Below, piece by piece: positions 1 to 12,285 of a stretch of DNA of 64,000 nucleotides (position 1 is its first letter; the number at the start of each line of letters is the position of its first letter). The stretch comes from Tetracladium setigerum (lineage: Eukaryota > Ascomycota > Leotiomycetes > Helotiales): NCBI GenBank assembly GCA_031472005.1, contig PZJY01000001.1:806001-870000 (forward strand), written 5' to 3'. The translations under genes and the position numbers were made by a program. The notes under the pieces were generated by a model, which ran no database searches, was not told where the DNA came from, and saw nothing but the letters and a program-made list of their open reading frames with translations.

Positions 1-1155
1 CCTAAAGCAAAGCAAAGAAACGCAACGCAAGATGGCGCAAAGCAAAACATAACATGGCATCAAGTATTCCGAAAGTGTGGTATGGCAACAGCAATGATGA
101 TGATAATGACAATGACAAAGTCTCATTCACCTACCCAACCTATCAACCAAGCTTTTCCATCCATCAGAGCGAGGGGAAGGAAGAAGGAAAGAAGGAAGCA
201 GGTAGGAACCTTACCTACCTACAGTGAATGAACACTGCCCCAGCCCAAACAAACGGCATGAAATTCTTACTCACTCACTTTCCCCTTCTCTCTTGCAAAA
301 CCACTAAAAATTCTTCGAGTATGGCTGTGTCCGTAAGGCAGGTACGTGGTATCTTATTGTGATTCTCTGGTATTTTGGCAAAGCAAAAACAACAACAACA
401 AACAACAACAATAAACAGAAGATTCTCTAATCCTCTCCTCTACTCTACCACTCTCTCTTATTTGACAAAAAACACAAAGAATTATCCCAAACCGAAAAAA
501 AGAAAGTCCCCCTTTCTTTCATTCACTAATAAAATTTACGCCCCCTTCCCCCCTTCCCGCCATCTGACACGCCCACCCATCCCCCAAATCCCTCAAAATT
601 ATAAAAATCAACAACGGCAAAACGCAAACGCAAGAGAGAGATCACTTATTACACTTATCCTTTCCATATTAGAAAAGGCCGAACCGAAAAACAAAAAGAC
701 GATGAGCACGACGAGACGATTTCTTCTAACCCCTGATTCTTTTTGTTGAAAAGCAGAGAGGAGGGAAATGGACGACCCAAGGCGGAAAATTACACAAACA
801 GATAGAACGGCTGCCAAATGAAAAAGAGATCGCTTGCAATCTGGATATTGGTATCTCAACGAGGTGTCAGACAGAAGAAGGAAACAAGTGTAGCTAAAAG
901 GTAACTTTGGTTCGGCGAGCCGCTTCAGAGAGCAGACGGTGTTCAAAGAACGAGTTGAACAGAAATACCTCAAGGCAACGAACGGCCATATGGTCATGAA
1001 ATTAATTGGCTGGTTGGCGCAAAACGATTGCTTGGATGGAACGATTTGGCGGGGGAAAAGAGACAAACGATCTATTATGGACTGCCGTGAAATGGTCGTT
1101 ATGTGCAGGTGAGAGTTCCAAACGTAAACGGGGGAACGTGTGGACGGGTGGAGGT
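1..1155. other. Gene-free left flank
   Basis: No coding region is supported here. The + strand is A-rich and low in complexity, with repeated GCAAAG and CAACAA words, and the open frames look compositional. It probably holds the 3' flank of the Msb1-like gene and part of the flank of a gene outside the window. A TACCTACCTA word lies near 210-225. Confidence 0.5.
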
Positions 1156-4100
1156 CTACATTCGGCGAGGGACGGTAGGTGCTGGTGCTGGTGCTCCGTT
1201 TTCCATGTTTCCGGTCAATTCAGCAACTCTGGCCTTGATGCGGGCGACACGGCTCTCGATGGCTGGTATGAATTAGCTTTTGCTCCGCTTCAATCGACAT
1301 GCCGCCAAGAACTTACTCTCTTCTCCGCTAGTCTCCCCATCATCAGTCTTCTGACTTTGTCCTCCTCGACTCTGCTCCTCACTCTGTCGCTGAGCGGCTC
1401 TCTCCGCGGCATTCTTTCGGATTTGCGCCCATCTATCGCCGGGAACTGGTGGTGAAGCCGGAGCAATTTGTTGCTCTATTTCCATCGGCTCGTTGGAACG
1501 GTTCTTGGCGATTGGTGGTGGTACTGAATCGTCTTCACTTTGGCGGGGCGAATCTTGGGGAACAAAGGCTGGAACATCCAAGGGTCCTTGGTCAAAGCTG
1601 GAGAAGGCATGACGGGCTTCCTTTGCATCGTTGGTATCGACGCGAGATAGATCGTCGCGGAGGGAGGGTTCATAAGAACGTGGGTAGGCTTGTGGGTTGG
1701 GGGATGCAAGAGGAGTTGGATCGTCCTCGGAGATTCGTGAGTTGGCATACGAAGGTCTGCTTTCAGTAACAGGCGATGGCACAGGCGCAGGTGCCGGGCT
1801 CTTCTTTCGCATATTTGAGAGTCGTCGACCTAAACCATTGCTTGGGGGTTGAAGGGAAGCCTGTGGTGGGCTGAGAGCTTGTGCAGCATTCTCCGGAACC
1901 TGGGACTGGCGATTCTTGTTACGGCCAAACAATTTCTTGAAGCCTCCAGTGGGCTCCTTCTTTTGGAGCTTATTGTGTCTGGCCTTGCTTTCCGGGCTTG
2001 ATCCAACTTCAGCAGAAGGCCTTGAATCATCATGCGATGGCTGCTCAATCCGTGGGACTGGAGCAGAAGAACTTGCACCTGGGTTTCTATCCACGGGGTG
2101 ATCTTCGGCAGGCAAACCGACCTCCGCAGCCTTCTCGGACAAGCGAATATCGCGCTCATACACAGGTCCTGGAGTGGGTGGTAACGAACTTAGAGCTGGG
2201 CTGTTGGGCGACTCATCATACTGAGGAACAGCTGGGAGATCTCGCTCACTTGACTCCTCATATGGTCTCGAAGTGTTCTGGCTTTTTCCATTCCCATTTG
2301 TGTGCATCGTCTGCGCGCCTAATCCTTTCCCAGTATTGGTACTTGCAAGATACGCGGCTTGTATTTCAGCTTTGTCGTATTTACTAGCCCATTTCATCGC
2401 AGGGGAGGCTTCGCTCATGATGACAGGTTGCAAGGTGAAGACGCTGCTAGTTTTATTGGATATCATGTCCGAGTCATTTCTTCCTCGGCGAGTGTTGAGA
2501 TGTTGCGCGGCTTCCTGTTGTCGCTGTTTTGCCTGTAGTTGAGCAGCAGCGGCTGCAATTCGAGCATGCTGATCTGGTCCAATACTTGTCTTGCTTGCGG
2601 CAACGCTGTGGCTTCCTCCGTAAGCACCTGGATTCCTTAGAGTTGGATCTATGGCTTGCTTTCCGGTCAAGGACTTCCTCCTCGTTGGCGCAGTCTTGTT
2701 TTTCTTTGAACGACCCCAGAAGCTCTTCTTCTCCGCAATATAAGCCCCCTCTTCGGGAGCCGCGGCGGCTCCCTTGACCATTTCTTCCATGACAAGCCAT
2801 CTTCCCCCACGAATGATAGTTTCAATCAATGCACAACGTCCGAACGCAGCTTTTCGTTCAGCCGTCTCTTCACCTGCCAAGCTACTGATCCACACCCACC
2901 AGAAAGTATCATCCAGGTCGAATTTAGTAATGCTTGCGAGCTCACCGGGTTCAAGTTGGCGTGATGACTCCAGGCTTGGGTTATGGGATTGAGAACTTCG
3001 TCCACGGGTATCAATTGGAGGCAAGACTTTGTCCGGTGGGAGTAACAGAGGAGCTGGCCCATTGTGAGCCTCGTCAACGAAGCCAGAAGAAAGGAAGTCC
3101 GCCCAAGATGGTGTGGTAGGTCGTCCTCCTGCCATAGCATTCTTGGATTGAGGAGTTGATCTTAAGCCTGCCTGCTTCTCTCGTTTCTTGCCAAAGCTGC
3201 TATCTTCGTCATCATCGAAATGGTCGTCGAAGCCCGCAGAGAATCCAATGTCCTCGAATCTTGACCATGATGCATCTGTAAGTCCGGTAGAGTTTTGAGT
3301 GGTCGACACTTGGGACTGGTTTGCTGTGGAAATTGATTTCAAAACACGTCTACACTCATCAGTCAAAGCCTTTACTGGATCTTCATATTCTGCGTAGTCC
3401 TGAAGAGCTCTATCGTCATCTCTATATTGGAAATGGTTTGCACGTCGAAGGAGCGCAAACGGGGTAGGAGAGACCGAATCCACAATCATGACCACTTTTC
3501 GGGTGGTTGATTGGAGAAGCGAAGGCCTCTCTGGTGGGTACTCGGTTTCTTGGACCAGCTTCTGGAGAGAAATTGGGAGGGTGGAAATGCCGTTCAGGCC
3601 CTTGACTGAATCTGGCGATAGTGACCTGAGGTATGCGAAGAATAAATGACTGGTCGCATCAGCAGCTCTGCGTATATATTAGCCAAATACCAAGATTTCG
3701 ACAAGATGTCCTACCCAGCCCATCCTTTGTAACCACCATCAAATCCATTTCCCGAATCATTGTGTTCAAATGCCCACCAACCTGCTAGTCGTGAAAGCTT
3801 TCGTCCACCAAGTCCATTGGACTTCGCATGCGCCGCAACGGCCGAGAGCAGGTCGAAAAAATCGAAGATAATCTTTGTGCGCGCATCCGATTCAACACTA
3901 AGGGGAATGAAGGTTGCGAAAGAATCGCGGGCCATGTTGGAATCTACAGATCAATCAACACCTCGAACCTGGGTAAATTGTCAAAGGACGGCGCACCTGT
4001 TTCGCCAACCTTGAATAGCTCATACGCCTCCCAGCCTACTACACCACCAGGAAGTCTGCTCCAACACCATTTCACCACACTGCATAGTACCTGCTTGATG

Positions 4101-4560
4101 TAAGTGCATGCCCTTACACTCATCCATTCGTACTCACCATAGGCTCCGTCAGCCGCAATTCGTGTGCCAGACTCTCCCCTCGCATTAACTGGGTTCGGTC
4201 GTAGAAATTTCGAACGAAGGAGCGCGCAGCGCTGGGGTCTGACGTAGGTCGGAAAGGGAGGAGGAGAAAGGGCATATCCAGGGCTGTGGAATGTGTTCAA
4301 TTAGCCGGTGTTACGCCAAATAATTTTTGGAGGGATTGCTGCATTATCGGGAACCTACCTCTGGACTTCAGTTCCAGCGTGCATCCGCGGATGAGCTCTT
4401 GCACCTCCTCTGGATCCACGAATGTCCTCGTCCACGCATCTTCCCACTTTGGCTTTGGTGGTTCCTCGCCGAAGCCGGTCTGCTGGACACCCTTCTTGGT
4501 CTTGGAGGCCTTCGCGGGGCCATTATTACTGCCCTTTAGGCGGGAGAAGAAACTCGGCAT
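1156..4560 (-). CDS. Msb1/Mug8-domain morphogenesis protein
   Basis: Fungal Msb1/Mug8 family. The yeast member is a multicopy suppressor in the Cdc42/Rho1-Pkc1 bud-growth pathway, and the fold is RhoGAP-like. It probably acts at sites of polarised growth. The ATG at 4558-4560 opens MPSFFSRLKG. The conserved N-terminal half is spread over several exons: VDPEEVQELIRGCT, then (after an intron at 4284-4358) LDMPFLLLPFRPTSDPSA, then CSVVKWCWSRLPGGVVGWEA, and FALLRRANHFQYRDDD near 3440. The C-terminal half is Ser/Pro/Arg-rich and looks disordered. A last short exon (1156-1262) follows a GTAAGT...CCAG intron (1263-1316) and ends in PTVPRRM. All junctions stay in frame, unlike many genes further right. 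The identity is from family recall, not a search. It is divergent from the DUF3140 gene. Confidence 0.85.
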
Positions 4561-6316
4561 GGTGTTGGATTATATGGTGTTGTTCTGTCGTGGTGGAATG
4601 TTTTCTTCGACGCGGAATAATTGGGATCTTGACCTGCAGGAGGAAGCTCGTTCGTAGCAGCAAGCCAGCCTTGCGAAGTGAAGTAATAAGTGAAGGCGAA
4701 AGAAAAGCAGTAGGCGAGCAAGACTGCACTAATATCAAATGAAAAAAAGAGTGTGAATGGACCCCCCGGCGCAAGTCGATGGTGATTAGAAGATATGAAT
4801 GTATTTACATGTATCTACATGCAATCTAAAAAAGGAGGTCTCGTCTCTTTTTTCGCGCTCCCAAAGCGGAGGAGACGGGTATTGATCTTTCGTTCTTATT
4901 CAGAATTTCAGGGGGACGAGAGTGCTTCAGGTCCAGCGCACAGATGCTTTCCAGGGCGGTGAGGTTGCTTCTCGCGCTGTCATTCGCTCGAGCAGACGCT
5001 GGAGCTCGATGGGGTAGATTGGCAGTCGTCGATGGTGGGGATGGATGGAGTCGTGTAGTCGATTGACGTTGGAAGGCAATAAATTGATGTTGATGTTGCT
5101 GTTGATGTTGTCGACGAGATGAAGGGCAGACTAATGGTGAAACAACCTCGCGCTGAGATTGATTTGTGGAAGAGGCGGAATGGGGGGTGAGTGGGTGGAA
5201 GAGAGATATCAAGCAAGGAAGTGGCATATAACAGTCACAGTAGAGCATTAACACGTCTGCAGAGTTCTCTTATTAAAAGCATCATACCATATCCTATCCT
5301 CTCGCGCATTTGTCGACTTTCTTTCCCCCGGGCCAGTCAGAGGGCGGAAGTCCAGCTTGACCAGGCTCCTCACAATGATCGACGCGAGCAAAACCCCTGT
5401 ATTGACACTCCCATGTTACCTCACAGACCAAGTACCCCTTCCACGTTTTGCTGGCAGGATGAACCTGAACCTGAACAAGCCCACGAACTGCCAGCGCATC
5501 TCTCGCTGTTTATTTCCGTCTTCCACGTCAGAATGGCCGACAGCCACTGGAAAAAGTCTTCACTTTCGGTGGAACGATGTCAAGTCGATATTGTCACTCA
5601 TCCGTGATCCCAATACTAATCGAGTGGTGAGAATTAATGCTCCTGCTGCTGTTTCTGCTGCGTTCCTGACCGATGTCGTACCGTCAATGCAAGCAAGTTC
5701 ATGCAACCCAAGCCAGCCCTCTCCAGAGTCGATAGTCTTCTTCACCTCCCCCGTCTCATCGTGATCCGTCTTAATTGATCGATTAAGATGAGATTAAAGC
5801 GATCGTTACCATGAAAACAAAGTCTCCAACATAAGCGAATAATTGGTACAATTAAAATGAGATTAAAGCAACCGCTATTCGTATTGGGAGGCAAAAAAAG
5901 TATTGACTTGGCATTTTTGCAATGTAATACTTGATTGAATAGTCAAACTGTTATTGCCAGCCTCCCCAAAGCAATTATCTCAGCTAAGGTACCTCACAAA
6001 AGCATGTACACAGACTATATGTCTTGTCAACATAGTAGGTATGGTATGGCACTATCGTCCTCGCAATACTCATCGCAGAGATCTCTTCTCATATTGACTT
6101 ATTAGACTCTCCCGTCGCCTCATAAATAATAAAAGAAAGTCATGACGTCTTCGTCAAATTACTCTTGACGACTTTGACTCCGAAGTACTCCAAGATATCC
6201 CGAATACAAAGAGTATCTCAACTACATAACCCTCCTATTAAAAAAAAAAAAACCATAAAAAGTTTCGTACTCCGTAATAAAACATCACAAAATTCGCCTC
6301 GAAAACCTCATTCAAA
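4561..6316. promoter_or_regulatory. Divergent promoter gap, Msb1-like / DUF3140
   Basis: About 1.75 kb between two divergent starts. Open frames around 5.19-5.76 kb have no recognisable domain or splice logic. A TTGATGTTGATGTTG-like trinucleotide-rich patch lies near 5080-5110, a short direct repeat at 5782-5869, and an A-run at 6241-6252 upstream of the DUF3140 start. Confidence 0.5.
5782..5869 (+). repeat. 19-bp direct repeat pair in promoter gap
   Basis: ATTAAGATGAGATTAAAGC at 5782-5800 recurs as ATTAAAATGAGATTAAAGC at 5851-5869, with one mismatch and 69 bp between start points. It may be a pair of regulatory sites or a small duplication. No function can be read from the sequence. Confidence 0.6.
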
Positions 6317-6964
6317 ATGGTGAAAGACAACGAAACCGTCATCGAGTAAGCTCCTTCCAACAGCTTCCTGCCTGTACCTATTTCATTGCCCGTTACCATC
6401 AACTATCACACATCATTTTATTCTACCTGCCCATCTCACTCAACAAATCCCTAAATTAAATATAGAGAATTCAACACCCTCGTAAACATGACACCCTCCG
6501 ATCTCTCAACCTGGCTCAAGTCCTCCGACTCCAAGAGCGCTGGCTGGCAGAAAGCAGATGATGATGATGGTGATGGGGAGACGATAGGTCATGAAAGGTC
6601 CGTCTTTCTCTATTTCTCCTCATTAAATACTGAAAGAAACAAAACCCAACAACAACAACAACAACAGCGGTCGTAAAATCGTCGAAATCCTAAACAAAAA
6701 CCCTGAAAAGGAGCCGGAGAAGTACGATCAAGGTGAGTTTGAAAAAATCTAACCCTAATAAAACCCGTATTAGTTTTTCTTCTCTTTCAAAGGGAACACG
6801 CAAGTAATCAACTTTTTTTAACAATAGATGATATCGATCACATGGGAAAAGTGGTGGCGTATTGTAAGAGGCATCTCGCGCAGGAGGAGAAGGCGAAGCA
6901 GGATACGGAGAGTAAGAGTTATAAGAGTCTGAAGAATTGGGGGCATGATGCTTTGAAGGCGTGA
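6317..6964 (+). CDS. DUF3140 family small protein
   Basis: Predicted 120-aa protein from four exons: 6317-6345, 6466-6597, 6668-6732 and 6828-6964. The exon lengths sum to 363 nt and every junction keeps the frame. The order of motifs matches DUF3140: EFNTLVNMTPSDLSTWL, then GHESGRKIVEIL, then HMGKVVAYCKRHLAQ, and a C-terminal SLKNWGHDALKA. The family occurs in bacteria and fungi and is sometimes annotated as DNA-binding, but its function is not established. The second intron ends in a (CAA)n tract whose last CAACAG serves as the acceptor, so repeat length lies right at the splice site. It is small, soluble and without a signal peptide. Confidence 0.85.
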
Positions 6965-7296
6965 AGGCGTGAAGGTATGGGACTTGAGTCTTGGGTTGGG
7001 ATGATGGGAGATGAGTCAAATAAGGTACTAGGTACCATCTATCTTACACATCTTGGAGAAGTGTGTTCAGCCTCTGGTTATAAGGAAATATATTGTGCTC
7101 TACATTTTGAGATGGCTTTGAGTTGGAAAATCTCGAATTTATCACAATGACTCCCTTGCTCCACGCAACCTATCCATGAAGCTCAAGACAACCTTGGAAC
7201 GCAACGCCCTCTCCAGCAAGCATAAAAGCTTGAGCATCTGAAAACTCCAAAGAAAACCTTCCATCAACACCAGCAATCCCAATCATAATCCCATGA
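6965..7296. other. Convergent 3' gap, DUF3140 / UNG
   Basis: A 332-bp gap between two convergent stop codons. It includes a TAAGGTACTAGGTACC stretch near 7021-7036. No gene is seen. Confidence 0.6.
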
Positions 7297-8360
7297 TCAA
7301 GCATCAGCCTCCTTCGCCTTCGGCTTCACATTCAAATCCCAATCAATTTCCGACCCCTCCCCATACCTCTTCACCAACCACTCATTCGTCTTCTTGAAAT
7401 GCCCACACTCAAACCAGCCCATACGCGCACTAAAAGGACTAGGATGAACACTCAATAAGACCAAATGCTTCACCTTATCAATCTTAACCACTCTCTTCGC
7501 AGCCGGAGAGCCCCAAGCCAAGAACACAACCCCATTCAATCGCTTCTTCGCCACGATCTCAATCACACGCTGCGTGAACTTTTCCCAGCCGTGGTTCGCG
7601 TGCGAGTTGGGTTCATGGGCACGTACAGTGAGGCAGGTGTTGAGGAGCAGGACGCCGCGGTCGGCCCAGGGAGTGAGAAGGCCGCTTTTATTGGGCGGTG
7701 GTGTGAAGTCTGGGTAGTCGTTCTTGAGCGCTTTGTAGATGTTGACGAGAGAGGGAGGAGCGTTTGTTGGTGGGCGGACAGAGAAGGAAAGGCCGTGGGC
7801 TTGGTTGACGTTGTGGTAGGGGTCTTGCCCGATTACGACGGCCTTGACGGTGTTGAGGGGGGTGTGACGGGACCTGATGGGATTGTCTATTAGCATTCAT
7901 GAAGGATAAATTGAGAGGATGGAATTGCCGTTGTTGAACCAAGGGGAGGGGAGAAAAAGACGAACCAAGAATAGACATCTTGAGCAGGTGGGAAAATCTG
8001 CTTCTTCCCCTCGTGTTCCTTCTTCAAGAACCTCTTCAAATCCAGAAACTCTTTCGTCAAAAGATCATCTTTTAGTTCCTTGAACCAACTCTCGTGGAGC
8101 GTAGAGATCTCCAAACCGAGGAGTTCTTTTTGTTCGGGATTAAGCTTCTTTGCCCAGGCTTCAATGTCGAAGGGGACACGAGAAGAAGTTGCTTCCTCTA
8201 CGGGCGCGGACTCGGAATCTTTGGTGGTGACTTTTTTGGAGCTGGCGGTCGATGTTGATGCGGCCTTGGGCGCTCCGAAGAAGGAGGTTATGGAGGCATT
8301 AGGCTTGGTTTTTTTGGCCTCCGAGGCAGCAAGGTCGGCAGCTTTGCGTTTTTGGGACAT
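7297..8360 (-). CDS. UNG1: Uracil-DNA glycosylase (family 1)
   Basis: Removes uracil from DNA in base-excision repair. Two exons (7966-8360 and 7297-7873) give 323 aa, in frame. The intron uses an unusual GTTCGT donor and a CATCAG acceptor, joining DVYSW to SRHTPLNTVK. Diagnostic motifs are GQDPYHN (water-activating Asp), LLLNTCLTVR and HPSPFSA (catalytic His loop). The N-terminus has SITSFFGAP, which resembles a PCNA-interacting box with Asn in place of the usual Gln, followed by a Ser/Ala/Lys-rich tail. I chose the ATG at 8360 (MSQKRKAADL). The frame stays open upstream but without an ATG, so a mitochondrial presequence is not supported. Confidence 0.95.
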
Positions 8361-8755
8361 GACAACGATTGCTCGAGAATGTAGTAATAAGAAAGACAGT
8401 TTGAAGAATATCTCAATGTTGAAAGAGGAGAAGAGGGAAGAGGAGTTGCGAAGGTGGAAAAGTCGATGATCCTTCGAAGCTGAAAGTCGCGGCAGGCAGT
8501 TGACGCGACGGCTCGCGTAGAGTGGCTGGGCCGTCCAAGCGAACAAGGCAGCTTCGCTTCGCTTCGAAAAAGGGGTCGTGATCAATCATCGTGGAAATTA
8601 ACATTTTATTTATTTATTATTTACCAAACTCTATTTCTACTCGTACAATATCAGAATAAACGCCTTTGCTTCGCTATGCTGAATCAGATGCCAAACCACC
8701 ATTGGTATTATACCTTTTTATGCGCCGAAATTCAAGAGATGGGAGATGTCAGTAC
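8361..8755. promoter_or_regulatory. UNG promoter and carrier-gene 3' flank
   Basis: A 395-bp gap. It holds two TCGCGT words, one per strand, at 8503-8508 and 8513-8518, about 145-160 bp upstream of the UNG ATG. They resemble the MluI-box (MCB, ACGCGT) core of G1/S promoters. Confidence 0.4.
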
Positions 8756-10212
8756 TCATACAGAAGTTCGCTTCCGTTCCGCTCGCTCGTTCACACTCCT
8801 AAATGCTCTCTTTCCAACCTCATAGCAACTGATCATGATTGCGCATGCTGGAGCAACCTTCAATGTTCGTGGAATCCAGCCCCTCCACAATCCAGCCATT
8901 CCCTCCTCTTTGAAGATATGCCACAGGAATCTCGGCATTGCTTGTTCCTCGGGAGCAAGCGCCTGCTTGATTCCGGCGACCGATGATGGATTTTCCACGT
9001 AAACCTGTCTTCGCGTCTTCCCAACGTCGAATGGAGTTGTCACGACGGAGGCGATGGCACCAGATGTAGCTCCAGCGATGAAACTATCCGTGAAGGTCGT
9101 AGTGTGGTTCTCCTGGCTTTGAGATCGACTCCTGGCCCTTGATCTGGATCCGGTTGACTCCAGTGGTCTTCCTCTGCCTTTAGCCCTGACTTCTGTCAAG
9201 ACACCTCGAATGCTCTCATATCCCCACCAGTATAATCCGGAAAAGGGAACATCCCTCCAAAGAGTCAGTGTCAAGCCACGCCAAAGGGAAGTGTATCCAT
9301 GTGTAGCGACCATATCTCCAACACTCTTCATTGTTTCAGCAAAATGACCTCCTCCAGTTGTCCGACTTGCTTGCATCCTCGTCCTAAACATCTCAATGGG
9401 ACTTACAACACCCGCAGCAATCATTCTGGCCGTCGCTCCCGCTATCAGTGGGGAGTAGTTGTCAGACGCTAATCGATTGATCGGGCTCTGTTTGTTGAAC
9501 CTTAACCAATCATAACCAGTAAAGTAGATGATATTGGCAGGGACGGTCATGACTAGGGTCGGTGACAAGCCACGCCATAAGGTAGTGATGCCTTCGTTGC
9601 GCGCAATCTTCCGCAGACCGTCGAAAGTCGAGTTGATAGTCCTCCGCTGGGTCTCCTCCACCGCACATTCCGCGTTCACTCCAGAAGTATTAATGTCCCC
9701 CATTTTCGGCGTCGCCATACAAAAGTCGGCCGTGTTGTTTGCGAAGAATACCTCCCTACAGCAAGCCGTTACGCCGAGGTTAGACGGTAAGTTTGCGAAG
9801 GAAGCTGGTGAGCTTTTGGCAGCATTATGGATAATCGTAAGGGGCGATTGCTGCATTGGTTGCGATTGTAGGCGCACCCGAACAACATCCAGCGGAGTCA
9901 CTGAAGCGAAAGATGTTAGTTTGGATATCTGGGAAATTGAGCTCCCAACATCAACAGAAACCACCTACCCAGCAAAGAGGTCAACAAACTCCCTGACATT
10001 GCGGACAACATCTTCTGGCCAGCGGTAATTTCAACCTCGACATCGGGCCCAGCGCCGTTGCCATTCATGGCCGCGGTGGACATGTTTTCTGGGATAAAGG
10101 TGTCGTCGTGAAATGGCTCATTTCCCCGGCTCACAAGAAAGTCGCTGCTGCTATCCCGAGATGTGGCGAAATCTTGCGAAGCCTGCCTACGATAATCCCA
10201 ATTGCTGGACAT
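8756..10212 (-). CDS. Mitochondrial carrier, SLC25A39/40 (Mtm1) type
   Basis: Inner-membrane carrier of the SLC25A39/40-Mtm1 branch. Human SLC25A39 is needed for mitochondrial glutathione uptake; yeast Mtm1 affects manganese and iron homeostasis. Two exons (9969-10212 and 8756-9900) give 462 aa; the intron joins SGSLLTSLL to VTPLDVVRVRLQSQ, completing the first carrier signature. The other repeats show SPIEMFRTRMQAS and TTPFDVGKTRRQV, each with its PxD/E-x-x-[K/R] core. The branch marker is a long matrix loop with LGVTACCREVFF and two more Cys (FCMATP, NAECAV). The ATG at 10212 is the only ATG-initiated choice in this frame. The gene is divergent from the F-box gene. Confidence 0.9.
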
Positions 10213-10709
10213 CAGCCAGATGGAGATAATCAGGGATAGAAGAAGTGGGAAGAGAGGATGGAGATGTGGGTGAGAGAGAGAGCGAGGATGTTGAGAGGTA
10301 GAGGAGAGGAGGGTTGTTTGTTCGGCGGCGGGTGGGTAGTGGGAATTCAAAGGTCCAAAGTCATGATGCTTGGATTCGCTCCATTCGCTCAACTTCTTTT
10401 TCCTTGAGCCGAGCTACGGAGGCAGAAAGGCATTTCTGACAGGGGGGCTGTTAGGGCCGCAGGAGCAAATAATGCGATGACGGAACCCCGGGCGGGCGGC
10501 GATAAGCTTTTTGTTATCGGCGGCAGCGGCCAGGAGTCAGAGCGAGAGTTGAGAGTGAATGTAAACATCACCATTTTCAACAATTCTTGCGCAATTGATT
10601 TTCACAAACTCGACTATTTTTATATAGCTCCCGCCATATTATATACAGCCTAAACCATCTATCTCATCTTCATCATCTTCACCATCTTCTCACCACAATC
10701 ACCACCGCA
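10213..10709. promoter_or_regulatory. Divergent promoter gap, carrier / F-box
   Basis: A 497-bp gap between divergent starts. TATATAG- and TATATAC-like words near 10620-10650 and a CATCTTCATCATCTTCACCATC pyrimidine-rich leader precede the F-box ATG. No gene is seen. Confidence 0.5.
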
Positions 10710-12285
10710 ATGGAGGAATCAAACCCAGAACTCGAGTCCTTCCGGCAGCAATGGCGCGCAGAAGTGACAGCCAGAGGGAGCAAGACTTCAACAACAAATA
10801 CCACTACTACCACCACCTCGGCGTCGCATCCAAAGCGCCCACGCGAACCAAAATTTGATCGCTTAGCTTCGTCTCATAAACCAGAACCGGTGGTGGAAAA
10901 TGATGATGATGGGGACTATAAAGAAGTGCACGTCGTTCAGAGGACGGATGGACATGCTACTGGCTTGTCTGAAGCTGTGTCTGAGAGAGAGCCAACTTCC
11001 GCTTTAGAGCATTACGAGAAAGCGGTAGAGATGGAGACACAGGGCAGTCTAGGGGAAAGCCTCAGTCTCTACCGCAAAGCAAATCGAGTAAGCCTTGAGC
11101 TCGTTCTGCTGGTTTTGGAACCTTGCTAACTCGGCCCAGATGGATGATCAGGTCGACAAAGTATACAAGAACAAGCACTTTCCACCATCGTCCTTCCCCT
11201 CGAAACCTACAAAGGTGAACCCATCGAATGCAGCTGTCACGGTGCCAAATCCTGCCCATCACTCGCTCCACGGGCCCCCACAAACTATCAAAGCCCTCAT
11301 CGCCACTTTCGCAGGTCTGACGATCGAGCCAACACCCCCCGCGATTGAGGGAACTCCGGCTCCTCTGTCGCTACTAGCCGAGCTACCAGAGGAAATTCTG
11401 ATACATATCCTGACGGACCTTGCAACACAAGACATTACTGCCTTTGTCAAGCTTGCCCTCGTTTGCAAGAGGTTGGCCTTCCTGGTCTCAACAGAGGAAC
11501 AAATCTGGAAGAAAGTCTGTCAAGGAAGCGAATTTGGATTTGGCGCAATGCACTATCAATGGCAACGGAAAGTGCTCTGGGGCGAATTAGAAGACGACAT
11601 ACTAGACTCCGACGAAGAGGAAATCAAGGAGGATTTCCCCCAATTACCCGCGCTTACCAAAGACGAAATAACCTCCTCCCTGCTTCTCAACTCCTACAAA
11701 TCCTCCTGGCATCAAATGTACCGTCTCCGACCGCGCATTCGCTTCAATGGCTGCTACATCAGCACCGTAAACTACATCCGCGCCGGTCAGGCTTCCGCCT
11801 CCCAAGTAACCTGGTCCAGCCCCGTCCATATCGTAACCTACTACCGCTATCTACGCTTCTTCCGCGATGGCACAGCAATCAGCCTTCTCACAACCGACAA
11901 ACCCAACGAAGTAATCCACCACCTCACCCCGGACCTTCTCGACCTCCACCGCGGCGGCGCACACGCCCATCTCCCCTCCATCGTGATGCAAAACGGTCTC
12001 CGCGGGCGCTGGCGCCTCTCCACCACCACCGACAACCCCGAAGCCGCAAGTCTGAAAGACGCCGAGGGCGATGTTTTCGTAGAGACAGAGGGTGTGAATG
12101 AGAAGTACACGTATCGTATGCAGTTTTCGCTGCGCACCGCTGGGAAGACGTCGTTGCACAATAAACTCGTGTGGCAGGGCTTTTGGAATTATAATATGCT
12201 TACTGATGATACCGGGGAGTTTACCTTGAATCACGATAAGTCGTTCTTTTTTAGTAGAGTTAAGAGTTATGGCTTGGGTGCATAG
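10710..12285 (+). CDS. F-box protein, FBXO9/Hrt3/Pof7 type
   Basis: Substrate receptor of an SCF ubiquitin ligase. Two exons (10710-11087 and 11140-12285) give 507 aa. Order of parts: a Ser/Thr-rich N-terminus; a TPR/MIT-like helix pair (SALEHYEKAVEMETQGS, LGESLSLYRKANR) cut exactly at its end by the intron; then the F-box LLAELPEEILIHILTDL...VCKRLAFLVSTEEQIWKKVC; then the conserved C-terminal half with SWHQMYRLRPRIRFNGCYIS and a KLVWQGFWNY stretch. TPR plus F-box plus this C-terminal region is the FBXO9/Hrt3/Pof7 layout; human FBXO9 has been tied to TEL2/TTI1 turnover. The gene is intact. Confidence 0.9.

Noticed and set aside
1273..3495. Several overlapping plus-strand frames across the Msb1-like exon
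   Set aside because: They are antisense shadows of a long coding exon with conserved content on the minus strand.
5374..5764. Possible small gene between the Msb1-like and DUF3140 genes
   Set aside because: ATG-initiated frame without domain, splice signals or recognisable family; likely chance in a long promoter gap.
8361..8585. N-terminal extension of UNG that looks like a mitochondrial presequence
   Set aside because: The frame is open and Arg/Ser-rich, but it contains no ATG; the first codon of the open frame is TTG. The first ATG is at 8360.
10213..10392. Upstream extension of the SLC25A39-type carrier
   Set aside because: The open frame starts with TTG and includes a hydrophobic stretch from leader sequence; the first ATG in frame is 10212.
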